DNA of 64,000 bases from Cyathus striatus (Eukaryota; Basidiomycota; Agaricomycetes; Agaricales; Nidulariaceae): NCBI GenBank assembly GCA_025738555.1, contig JAOVFP010000008.1, positions 2,232,001 to 2,296,000 of the forward strand, written 5' to 3'. Both the position numbers and the translations under genes were made by a program. How positions within the stretch are numbered: position 1 is the stretch's first letter; each line of letters begins with the position of its first letter. Below the pieces are notes generated by a model. The model had not been told where the DNA came from. It ran no database searches and saw only the letters and a list, made by a program, of their open reading frames with translations. Positions 47,661 through 58,266 of this stretch are shown here, in pieces.

Positions 47661-48780
47661 CACCAGTTGGGATGGCACATGGTTGTTGAGGAGGAGAGAG
47701 ATGACAAGGAGCACTGATGGGAAATAAATCAAATGATTATTATATACAATGGACAACATCCCATCACCACAGATCAGGCCACATTGCACAGTAGATGGTG
47801 CTGCCCCCCTGCTGAATCTTCTTTATCCATGCGACGAAGGGGGAAAGCAGTGGGGAGGAGAGGAGAGGAGAGGCCAGGAGGAAAGGCAAATAGGAGAAGC
47901 TGGGAAGAGAGATGGGGAAGAGAGGTGGACAACATTCATTGATGCATTCAACTAAGCATGTTCTCATGCACGTGATCATAAACTGTGAGATCAAATGTTC
48001 AAAAAAGGAATGTCAGGAGAGGGAGAAGAGTAGAGTGTGCTGTAACAGAGTGGAGAGTTGAATTTTAAGTAATATGTAGCAGATTTGTAGGTATTACCAA
48101 CTATGTACAAGTTTCAACTATTAAATTTAGTAGTGCTATATAATACTACATATCATACTAGATAGATCACAGATCATTACAGAGCACTTGGTGTTGAACT
48201 GTATAAAATTACATAGTGTACTACTTACATTATAAATTATTGCATAGCACTTGGAAACTGTATAGTACTTTATAGCATACTAATTACATTATATATTGCT
48301 ACAGATGTCTCATAAATTGTAGAGAGCTATACAGCACAGTAATTACATTATATAGTGCTACAAACTACTATACAGTGACTTTGGCTAATTTGAAAAGTTA
48401 TACATGTTACAAGGATTCATATACATACTATAGTATGCTATATGCAAAAACCAGTGCTTGCTGATGCATAACAGACAACACAACCCCCAAAGAGTGGCAA
48501 AATAGTCGAAAATGAAATGCATGTCCACACAAACATATGACACAAGTACATCCTAGAATTATAAACAGGGTTGCTGTGGAGATGAAACATAAGCATATTT
48601 ATGAGTTGTGATTTTATATGCTTATGGAGCTTGCAGCTTGGGGGATTTGTTTGATAAGATTGGTGCATTGTTTGTTCTGAGAGACAGATGGGGAGATGCC
48701 AATGGGTGATTGGCAGATCTGGATGTGGGTGTAGGAGAAGAAGTAGCACAGCATTACTTTAAACAACTTATTTCCAGGAT
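47661..48780. other. Spacer with TAGTGCTAYA repeats
   Basis: No recognisable gene. 48060-48430 contains loose repeats of TAGTGCTATA and ATTACATTATA type; a poly-C run lies at 48791-48804. Confidence 0.4.
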
Positions 48781-51700
48781 GGTATGTCATACCCCCCCCC
48801 CCCTTCTCCTCCCCACCCCCACCTCACAAAGTACAGGACTACGTCCACAAACAAGGGGTATACCACCATGACCTCAAACCAGAAAACTTCCTACTGGACA
48901 CAGCAGGAACCCTCAAATCTCCGATTTCAGCCTCTCATCCATCTTCAAGCTTGGCAAAAAGACAAAGTTACTAAGTAAGAAATGTGGGAGTGTTCCATAC
49001 ATTGCTTCTGAAGTGTGTTTTTTCTTTCTTTTATGGCATGAGGATGAGGAGGAGTGCTAATTTATGCATATGATGTTATTTGGCTTTACCACAGTTGAAC
49101 AAGGATGAACAGTATGCTGCTGAGCCTGTGGACATTTGGGGTATGGGTGTTATCCCATCTACACTTATAGCTGGCAGTGTGTGTTCTGTTGGAATATCAG
49201 AGACATCCATATTCAAATGTCTCAATGATCCCCACTCGCGCCACTATGTTTCAGCTGTATGTCTTCCATTTTATTCTGTGCCACCTAACTATGCCTTTTA
49301 TGTAGTACATGTTTTGTATTTAAATCTGTACATTACGTCGTCCACCATGTGCATTTACCCCCACAATATACGCCATCACCTGATTTTATTAGAGCCTTCA
49401 ACATGTTCCTCCCTCCCTCTCTTTACTCTCTGTGGGTGCTGATGTGGATAATACATAGATACACCATGGGACAAATCAACCCTCCACAGTCCTGAATTCT
49501 GCCACTATGTAAGCAGGTCCATGTTAGCGACAGACAAGCAAAAAGCTTGAAGTCGAACTCAAACATGAAGAAGATAGAGAAAAGATGAATCTTATTGTGA
49601 GTCTGGAATAAACTAGCACAAGAATAAGGAATATCTAACTAAAATGATCGTATTTATAATGAAAGTCCATGATGAAGTCACATGTAATCTATCCTACACT
49701 ATAATGCATGTTTACTGTGCTTCTACTGTGCAAACTCATGTACTACGTATGTAACAAGCATGGCCAAACTGTGGACTGTGCCCATAGTCTTGATGAATAA
49801 TGCATGTTGATATGCATGGTGTCTGCATTGTATGTCAGGTGATATGTGTCAGGTGACTGTGATAAGATAAGATATACGGATTAGATAAGATAAGGTGTGA
49901 AATCCTAACAGTCCATTTTTCATGATGACCTGTGGAATCGGATTAGCGAGACTGCGTTATGTTTGTCCTTTGTCTTTGTTTTGGGGTGCATGTGATAGAT
50001 GACTTATGTGCATTGGTACAGCATTGATATGTGGAATGTTGACTGTGGATCTGAGTGAGAGAATGATGCAGGCCAAGGTGTTTCAGCATCCTTGGTGTTT
50101 ATCATACATTCCTTTCTCCTTTCCTCCACCCTTCTCTCACTCACCTCTTTCATAGACCAAATCAACTGGTGAATCAACCCCAAATGCTAGTGGATAAACT
50201 TACAGCTTCATTATGTGTGAATGGTGATTTAGGGTTGGCTGCTCCCAATCTGTCCCAGTGCATCCTTCTCTCTCTCTTTGTGTTAGGAAGGAAGCTGATG
50301 TGTATGTATATAGGGGCAAGAAAGACAACAACAGGGATACAATTATGCATTCTGCAACACAGGGGTCACAGTTCACTCAGACCCTTATGTTATTTGTACG
50401 TCTCTCTCCTTTCCCCCTCATTCCCATCTAATACCCCCTCAGTCACAAACACAATCAGGAACCTGATACACACCACACCCCACACAATTCTATGCCTCCA
50501 TCAGACCTACCCTCCTCATTTCACTAATCAAAGAGACACTAGAACTTATGGGAGTGTTGACGAAGGGTCTGGAGGAAGACAGACAGAAGATGAGTTTGCA
50601 GATCAGGGGGTGGGATGCGAGGAGGGTGCAGTTTAAGGGGTGTGTTTGGGTTGAGAGGTTTACATATAGGGAGGTTGAGGGTTCATTTTGAGTTTTGCAA
50701 GGGATGTTGTGAGTTTTTCTTTTGCTGCTTTTCATTTGAGATGTTGGATGTAAGAGGAGGAGAAACTGGTTGGCTGGTTCCCCAGGCCATACCATAAGTT
50801 TCATATATTGCCCACTGTAATTACAGTAGATATGCAATGTATGGATCATAGTAATCATAGTGGCATCCAAGTAAGGAAGGAGGTGATATGCCTGACGGAC
50901 GTACAATGTATATAAGCATATTTTTGCAATATCTACATAATATAAATCACTCACTTGCGATCACAATTGGATTACCTAAGCATTGGAGTGAGGTCCGAAC
51001 TGCCAACGATCGTGCTATTTATAGTTACCACCACTAAGGACATAGTAAACAGATCTAAAAGCAATAGTGATTATAGTAAGGGATTAGCAGGAAAGCATGT
51101 ATATAGAACCCCAATGGCACTTGATCCACCATAAGCACGTGGTAATGCGATGTGTCCAGGTCACGGGATGGTTCCAGCAGCACAACTTACCCAAAGAAGC
51201 CAACAGCGTCAAGGCACCCATCAAGTGCCAACAGCCATTGCCGCTACTCTGGACTCAACCCAGATCAGTTCTTGGCATCTTGCGAATGAGATCTCACCCT
51301 GATCTACTGATCAAAGCGAACAGACCATATACCCAAAGCTGTGGTTGCCGATGGTTCTATCTTTAGGCCCGCGACACGACGGGGCATCTAAACACATGCA
51401 TCAGCCAATAAGTGTGTCTCTATTTATCACGTGTGCCCACCCCTTTTGAGGAGCTAAGTCCAATGCTCTCCTATCCAGACCTTCGTGCACATCCCTCCGC
51501 CCAGTGTCATAGTTAATTACCTTATCTAGACATCTGCTATACCTGTACAGTACCTTTACAGTACCTAAGAACTCTGCTTTTCCAGTAGTATATAAGACTC
51601 ACAAACCTGCTCATGTAGAACCAAGCAATCCTGTATCGATTCCTTCCGCTATCAGTGCTATTTAGCATATTTGTGACAATCTATTCAATTTCCAAGTGTA

Positions 51701-53150
51701 AAAACCCAGTGTGATCTAAGCCCTCCCAGGACCTCAAAGAAGTTTAGTTTATTATTAGTGATTACAAGTGGTATAGATTACAAGTGAATATTATAGTGTG
51801 TTCATCCCTCCCTTGCCCAGAATTACCTTGTGTATTCTGAAGATATTCCCCCAAACTCGCCCCTGCTTGATTGTTAGCAAGAGTAAGCGATGACCTTTAC
51901 ATAGTTTCATAGCTATTACTCCCTAGTAATCCTCTTTGCCCTTTTAGAGGGAGAAGCAGATGTAAGAGCACTGTCTCTAGGGAAGCTGATGCACATGTGT
52001 CCCTAGTGATGGCTTCTTCATCCCACCCAGTTTCTCTTTTTGGAAGTACTGCTCACGTCCAGTTTCAGTACTGTTATTAATAGATAAATGATGGTGTGCC
52101 ACTAATCTTATGTGTGCTTCTTTGAACCTTTGCATTCCCTCTCTGGGTGAAAATGCAAATATGATAGAATATGAATGTACAATCAGTATATCCAAATTAT
52201 ATTATGTATATTAGCTTGAAAGCATGCCCAATATCTTGCTATAGAGATCAGCTGCCCTAATATGTTTATATTGTCTCTAGTGAAATTCAAACATTGCTTT
52301 TCCTCATGATGCAGCAGGTGCCCCAGTGTTGTTGTGTCATTGGTCAATGCTTTGCACACCGACACTGCTGTGTCCACTCTCCCCAGTGCTCATGAATTTC
52401 TCTGTATTATTTGTAGTGGTCTAAGTACAGTAATATAGTAGGGATGTGTAAAATATGCCTTAGTTTTAAGATATACAAATGAAATTAAAATTATGGAGAT
52501 TATGAAAAATATAAGTAACATGGAGAGAGAACATAGAATCCTGTTACATAACAAGAAAACACTGATGATTGATATTTGATGCAAAGAGAAGCAATGGAAT
52601 AACATGACATCAAAACTTGATGGAAATACAAATGTAAATGTGCACCTACCCAAATATGGGTATGTTGGGATTTGGAGCAGTGTGCATTAGCCTTGCACAG
52701 TGTGCACAAGTGAAAGTATACCTCACTTATGGTAAGTATATAGTCTTATGAGTCTACACTATGATTACAGTAAATAATGCATGTGGAGCCCCACTATAAC
52801 TACTGTAGCCCATACATTGTGCTCTTACTACAATTACAGTGAATAATGTATGACCCATACAGCATCTGGTGGGTTCCCTACTTGTGTCGACTTCATTTCT
52901 TCACTGGTGTGGAAGGATGGAGGGTGGTTTCTTCTAACTTCCCTGTTGCCCATGTTGTTCTTGCATGGAGGAAAAGGAACTATTACTGATATGCTTGCTT
53001 GTAGGGAAATCCTATTTCATGGCACAAGATTTGGAAGGCAGCTATTCTGTCGCCAATCATAGAGCCACATGTGTTGTGTAAGACACCTGCTCAACAGCGG
53101 GAGGAGAAGCAGCAACAGGAAGAACAAGAGGAGTGTCGCATTGTCTGCAC
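48781..53150 (+). pseudogene. chk1: CHK1-like kinase remnant, copy B, in pieces
   Basis: Kinase-lobe pieces occur in order: YVHKQGVYHHDLKPENFLLD (48832-48900, catalytic loop with HHD in place of HRD, a CGT-to-CAT type change), TLKxSDFSLSSIFKLGKKTK (frame shift within, 48910-48965), KKCGSVPYIASE (48975-49010), and AAEPVDIWGMGVI (49112-49150). After a stretch of about 800 bp without homology follow CGILTVDL-type sequence at 50010-50090, GSQFTQTLMLF (50363-50395), RIGGWDARR-like sequence (50600-50640) and GNPISWHKIWKAAILSP-like sequence (53005-53060). Frames change repeatedly, and 2.2 kb of unrelated DNA splits the last part. Copy A holds only the C-terminal portion. Confidence 0.6.
50800..52985. 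other. Insertion in the CHK1 remnant, possibly an LTR remnant
   Basis: About 2.2 kb absent from copy A. Near both edges there are ATTACAGT/ACTGTAAT motifs (50818-50860, 52760-52850). 51090-51800 is GC-richer, has a promoter-like AGTATATAAGAC at 51586-51597 and could be a solo LTR, but I could not find its ends. No protein is recognised. Confidence 0.35.
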
Positions 53151-53539
53151 ATAAGAGTTTAAAATTAGGATTGGGATCATGTGGATTGAGACTTTTATAA
53201 TTTTACTATTGTGCTTCATGTTGTATATTTCATGGTTTATAGGTTTGGATATGCTGTATATATAATGTTTTTGTAGATATTAGAATTTGTATTTCAGCTG
53301 GAGCTTTAGTGTGGTCTTGTTAACTAGCATCGAAACAACTCATTCATCCAATTCTCCCAAAATGATAGTACTCTTATTCAACAAGAAACCACAGATATAT
53401 TGTAACATACTTCTTCCTCCCCATCCATCCATCAAACTATGCACACTGAACAAATGCACTGCAGGCCCCATACCATGCATCACACCAACATTAGCTTAAC
53501 TTCATTCAATACACCAGCTTTGCTCCATGATCTAAGGAG

Positions 53540-54731
53540 GGTGGAAGAACATACCAGCTCAGTGCTCTGACCTCTTCCCTTAGATTTCGATGTACCTTTG
53601 AGAGCAAGCACGGGCTCAAGGAACTTTTGTTCTTTTTAGGTTGGAAGGCAGGGGTAGTGCATATTTGGTTGCTTGTTGTGAGGGTGCCGAGGTTTGGGAT
53701 CTGTGGGGTGGGTGTTAGTTTGTGAGCAAGGGAAGGGAAGAATGAAGAAAACGAGGGGAAGAAGGGGAACTAGCAACAAAAGGGAAGTAAGGGGAGGGGT
53801 GGCGAAAAGGCAGCAGAGAGAGGGGAAGAAGATGACATGACGGGGAGGAGGGAGTGGGAGGGAAGAAGGGGTAGAAGGCAAAGAAGGCAAAGAAGGGGCA
53901 GGAGAGGGAGAAGGAGATGATGATGGACACAGAAAGAGACACACACCCAAGAACAACATCCTTAGCACTTGCACCAGTCCTTGTCTTATCCTCATCTTCC
54001 CCTTCACCTCATCTCCCCATCCCTAGGAATAACAACAGCCTTAGCCTTAGGAGAAAATGCAGCAGTGAAAAGGTCACCAGGCAAATGAATCAGGTTTATC
54101 TTGCACTTCATTGCCATAGGTGGCAGAGGAGCTTCCATATCATTGTCAGAATCCATGCCAAACACAGTGAACTCTTCTTCTTCCTCTTCATCGTTCTCAC
54201 CTGTGGGGATGGTGGAGTCAACATCAGAGTACTCCATCCCACTATCATCTTCGTCAATTGAGCCAAAACCATCCTCGTCAGAGTCCATATTGAAAATGTC
54301 TTTGTTAGAGCCCAAGTCAGCAAAAGTAAACCCATCCCCATCAACAGATTCAGACTCAGAGCTGTGCTCCTTGTCAGCCTCTTTCATCATGTGCTCCATG
54401 TGCGCCATGAGTTTATCTTCAGATTCAGCTTTCTTCCCTTTATCCTTCACCTCCATCCCCCTTCCACCACCACCACCTCCCCCTTCTTCCCCTCCCCCTT
54501 CCCCTCCCTGCCCCTACTCCTCTCCTTCTGCTCCTTCAATGTCTGATCCCTCTCCCTATTCACCTCCTTGGTCTTCTCCTTGAGCACCTTCTGCACCTTT
54601 TTCACTGCTTCCTCATGCAGCTGCATGCTCTTGTTGGACATGGAGAGTGAGACAACTTCTGGTGCCTCATCCAAGTCTGACTCACTCGTTGAGTTGTGTT
54701 TGTGGAGTTTTGATTTGGTTGATTTTGGCAT
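53540..54731 (-). pseudogene. Acidic, K/E-rich protein, copy B
   Basis: Start MPKSTKSKLHKHNSTSESD at 54729-54731; unlike copy A it reads past the A nonsense site (KEKTKEVNRERDQTLKEQ). A second frame from about 54456 holds KGKKAESEDKLMAHME, the acidic region and KCKINLIHLPGDLF, ending at 54004. The 3' part (53540-54000) is G-rich and intron-like. CpG sites are mostly lost. Same gene as 10345-11581. Confidence 0.5.
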
Positions 54732-54929
54732 TGTGTTGGGGTAAGTGGAGAGCAGGGTGGGGAGATGGTTAGGAAAAGCAAGTCAGAGATGTAGGGAGAG
54801 AGATCTTTGGCATGGAAAGAGTTCAGGTAGGTTTTTATATGTGTTAGTTGTACATAGGGACAACTTTGATGAGTATGAACCAGGAGCTTGAGTCCCAAGA
54901 AGACAAATGATCCTAGGGAATCAATTTGA

Positions 54930-56075
54930 ATGTCCAGTCATAGTAGTAATAAAGCATGCACTTGTTGTTGCACTCTGCTCTCCTTCCTGCTGTGAAGTGG
55001 AACAAGGGGAAAGGAGTGATAGTGGTAGTGTTCATTCTCAAGTCTTAGAACTCTGAGAGTGTGTCATTGCTCACTTGAGTGGGTGTACCTGCCATGTGGA
55101 GAAAAGACAGGCAAGAGTGGTATCTGTGGTTCATCCATAGTCATTTCTGGAGATGGTGTGAGAATAGTCAAAACAAGGGAGAAGAGGACAAGAAGAGGAT
55201 GAAGAGCAGAGGAATATGGGAGGAGGGTAGAGTCGAAGAGGTGGAACATACCCTGCTAGCCCAAGCCACTCACATCCCAGCATATCTACTGCTGACATCC
55301 CCCTACCAACTTCACTGTTGAAGCATGCAACTCCACCCCCCCAACACCTCATTCCATTGAGATGCAATGTACGCCCTGTTGTGTCGCACCCCGGATGGAT
55401 GTATGGTACTGACCTTCTCCTCTTCAGATCCAATGTGAGTACATGGGCAAGTGTTGCTGTGGATAGAAAGTACTAGTGTCAGCTGGTAATGAATGAGGGA
55501 AGATATAAAGAGGGAGGGAAGGGGGAAGAGAGTGAAGAGAGGAAAGGACAAAATGAAATGGAGGGAGGGAGGGAGAAATGGAACAGAGGAGGGATAGAGC
55601 TGCAGTGTGCAGTCACAAAGGACACAAGTACTAGCTTCTTCCCTGAAAACATTGAAGTGAAGACCTTGCACATGTGTTGAGTAACCAATGATCTTGAGGT
55701 AGTTGAGGGTTTTGAGTACATCCAGCCTGTTTGGCTAGACCAAAACTGCAATGCACATCCATGTACAGGTAGATAGTTCAACTACTGGCAGGCATGTGCT
55801 ATGGCAAGTTGGTGAGGGAGTACTTGCAGTTATGAATAGGGCTGATTACAGCAGTGGGGAGCCTGAGTGCACAAGCACAAAAGGTGCCACAGTGAGGGTA
55901 TGTGTTAGTGCAAAGGGACTTGAGGGTTGGGGACTCCAATGCCAGGCACATGGGAAATGCCATGCAAAATTCCACATTCTGTCGAATTCGGTAGAAATTC
56001 ATTTATGTGAGCAGAATTGCTGCAGAGTCTAACTAGGGCATTAGAACAGTAGTATCAGGATTTATAGAGTAGGCT
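54930..56075 (-). pseudogene. Gene Y, copy B (uninterrupted by K1)
   Basis: Continuous counterpart of 11790-12157 plus 20494-21200 and therefore the empty site for K1. Pieces such as PYIHPGCDTTGRTLHLNG (55350-55405) are readable. No recognised domain. Confidence 0.4.
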
Positions 56076-56111
56076 ATAAGACCGAGGACTTTACACTCGC
56101 CCCCTGTTACA

Positions 56112-56425
56112 CATGGAATACATGTGAATTCCACCTTTACATGTGTACTCCATGTGCACTTCACATGTATTTCACATAGCTTCAGATGTATTCAAATTGG
56201 AAAATTTCCATACAATTTTCGAATTTTTGTACACATGAAATACACATGAACTGCACATGAACTGCACATATGCAGGTGGAATGACAGAATTCCACGTGTA
56301 AACATATGGTGGAATTCATGTGCATTTCACATGCAGTGCATATAACTACGTGTATTCCACATGTATTACACATTCATAACTGAATTATGGTGCTCGGTGT
56401 ACTACACATGGAATACTTGAAAGTA
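56112..56425. repeat. K2 subterminal array, left (ACATGTGTACTCCATGTG)
   Basis: Repeats of ACACATGGAAT, ACATGTGTACTCCATGTGC and similar, themselves palindromic (CATGTG/CACATG). The same motif fills 63440-63866 at the right end. Unlike the K1 arrays in sequence but in the same position. Confidence 0.88.
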
Positions 56426-56474
56426 ATTACACTTGCTGCTTACTAAGAATAATAAAAATTAAACCGGTGAATAA

Positions 56475-56565
56475 AATCCGTCCCTACCAGTGTTCGAACT
56501 CGAGACCTAGCCATTCAGCTAAGTAACATTAGCACAATTAACCATTCGGCCATAGTGCCATTTGA
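56475..56565 (-). ncRNA. tRNA-like Pol III module, outward-facing, in K2
   Basis: On the minus strand an A-box-like TGGCCGAATGGTTAA (about 56537-56551) precedes GAGTTCGAACAC (about 56491-56502) and then a TTTT (56475-56478). An anticodon-arm-like stem GCTAA...TTAGC lies between. It reads toward the left end, opposite to the K2 genes, as in K1. The T-arm is poorly paired, so it is a tRNA-derived sequence, not a confident functional tRNA. Confidence 0.6.
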
Positions 56566-56589
56566 ACACTTAGGTATGTAGTGCTATGT

Positions 56590-58030
56590 ATACTGCTCAT
56601 TCAGCTGTCGATGACCGGTACATACCCAAGTGACGCGTCACCTGCGCTCAACAGGCGCTCACTGCTCAGCCCTGTCCCATCACCATCTCACCTCATCATC
56701 ACCACTCATCGCGCCCTCCCCCCCATCCTCCCTTCCTCATCCCTCGGGGCCCTCCAGGCTCAATCCCTCCCTGCCTGTAGAAGGCAACAACGCCGCTGGC
56801 AAGAGTGGTTCGGCACCACGTCGCCCGTCTCCCCCTCTGTGTCACAACAACAGCCCACACACTCGCCCTCTCCTATCACCCCAACAACGCTGATGCGCCA
56901 TCGGCAACACACTCACCTCAAGCCCGCCTCAATGTATGTGCCCCCCCCCTGCGATATGCCACAGCGACATTAATGCCACGTCACTCCTCATCGATTGAGC
57001 GCTCATCAGGTACGTTCCCTTTCCTCTCCCCTTTCCATCACCGCTGTCTTGTATCCCCACAGTGTTGTCTATGTCTCATAGACACCCCAAGCCTTGCTCG
57101 ATGACAATGCATCATGTCAATACCCCTCCTCCCTGCTTCTCGAAAAAGACGATGCCATGCCACGCCGTGTCACCTGCCCCTCCTCTTCTCTCCTCCCCTC
57201 TGCATCACGTCGGCGGCAGTGTCATATTATCTGGCTGCCTCTCCCTTGTTTCATGAAGACGGCGGTGCCACATCACCCGCCTCCCCTCTCTTCCTCCCTT
57301 CCCCCTGCATAACGTCGGCAATGGTGCCACGTCATCTGGCCACCTCCTCCCCTGTTTTGCAAAACGGTGACGCGACGTCACCCACCTCCACTCTCCACTC
57401 TCCACCCGCCTTCCCTCACTTCCCTCCTCCCCCCACATTCAGGTCGGCGATGGCACCACATCATCCAGGCCTCTCCAGCCAACGATGATGAAGATGCCTG
57501 GCACCCACATCCATCCCACTACACCACCGCCACCCCATTCCACCACCTCGCTTTCCACCACCATGCTTCGAAGGAGCAGCGAGGGGAAGAATAGCAAGGG
57601 GGGAGAGAGAACGAAGGGGAGAGAAAGCAAGGGGGAGAGTGTATGTGAGGGGGAGAGAGAGTGCGAGGGGGAGAGAGTGAGAGAGCGAGAGAGCGAGAGA
57701 GTGAGAGGAGAGCAAGAGAGCGAGGGGAGAGGAGGAGAGTGAAGCAGGAGGAAAGTGGGGGGGGAGAACAGAAAGGAGAGCGCGAGTAGGGAGACCAGCA
57801 AGGGAGCAAGGGGAAACGAGAATGAGGGGGAATGAGAACGAGGGAGGAGGAGAGCAAGGGGGAATGAGAACGAGGGAGGAGGAGAGCAAGGGGGAATGAG
57901 AACGAGAGAGGAGGAGAGCAAGGGGGAATGAGAATGAGGGGGGAGAAGAGTGAGGGGGTCCTCCTCTTCCTCCCCACCACTACTACCATACCCCGCGGCC
58001 ATCGTTGCCGCCTCTACCACTGCCGTCGTC
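56590..58030. repeat. K2 CpG- and GC-rich island
   Basis: GC-rich, with pyrimidine-rich GCCACGTCACC-type repeats (56640-57480) followed by purine-rich GAGAG repeats (57590-57960). The latter include about four copies of a 33-bp unit containing GGAATGAGAACGAGGGAGG (57825-57935). Long ORFs here on both strands result from the skewed composition. It occupies the same relative position as the K1 island. Confidence 0.75.
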
Positions 58031-58266
58031 TCGTCGAGCAGTGGCTATCTTATTTATATTAGTTTAGTTATAGTAACACCTGTATGTACTTAGTATGCTA
58101 ATAATATATTGTTCTCGTCATTATGATTTGTGAGTACCGAAAATGTAAAGACTGCTGTTCACAAGTCACAAATAGCATGCTGTATCTGATCATTGCTCAT
58201 CGATGATCGCACGATCTCTGCTCTAACCACAACCACCACCTATTCACACTACAATCACTGCAATCC

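Noticed and set aside
51090..51800. Solo LTR
   Set aside because: A TATA-like site is present but no TG...CA ends with duplication could be fixed, so it is left as unassigned insertion.
57439..58020. Overlapping Leu/Ser/Pro-rich ORFs
   Set aside because: They come from purine/pyrimidine tandem repeats of K2 and are open in several frames.
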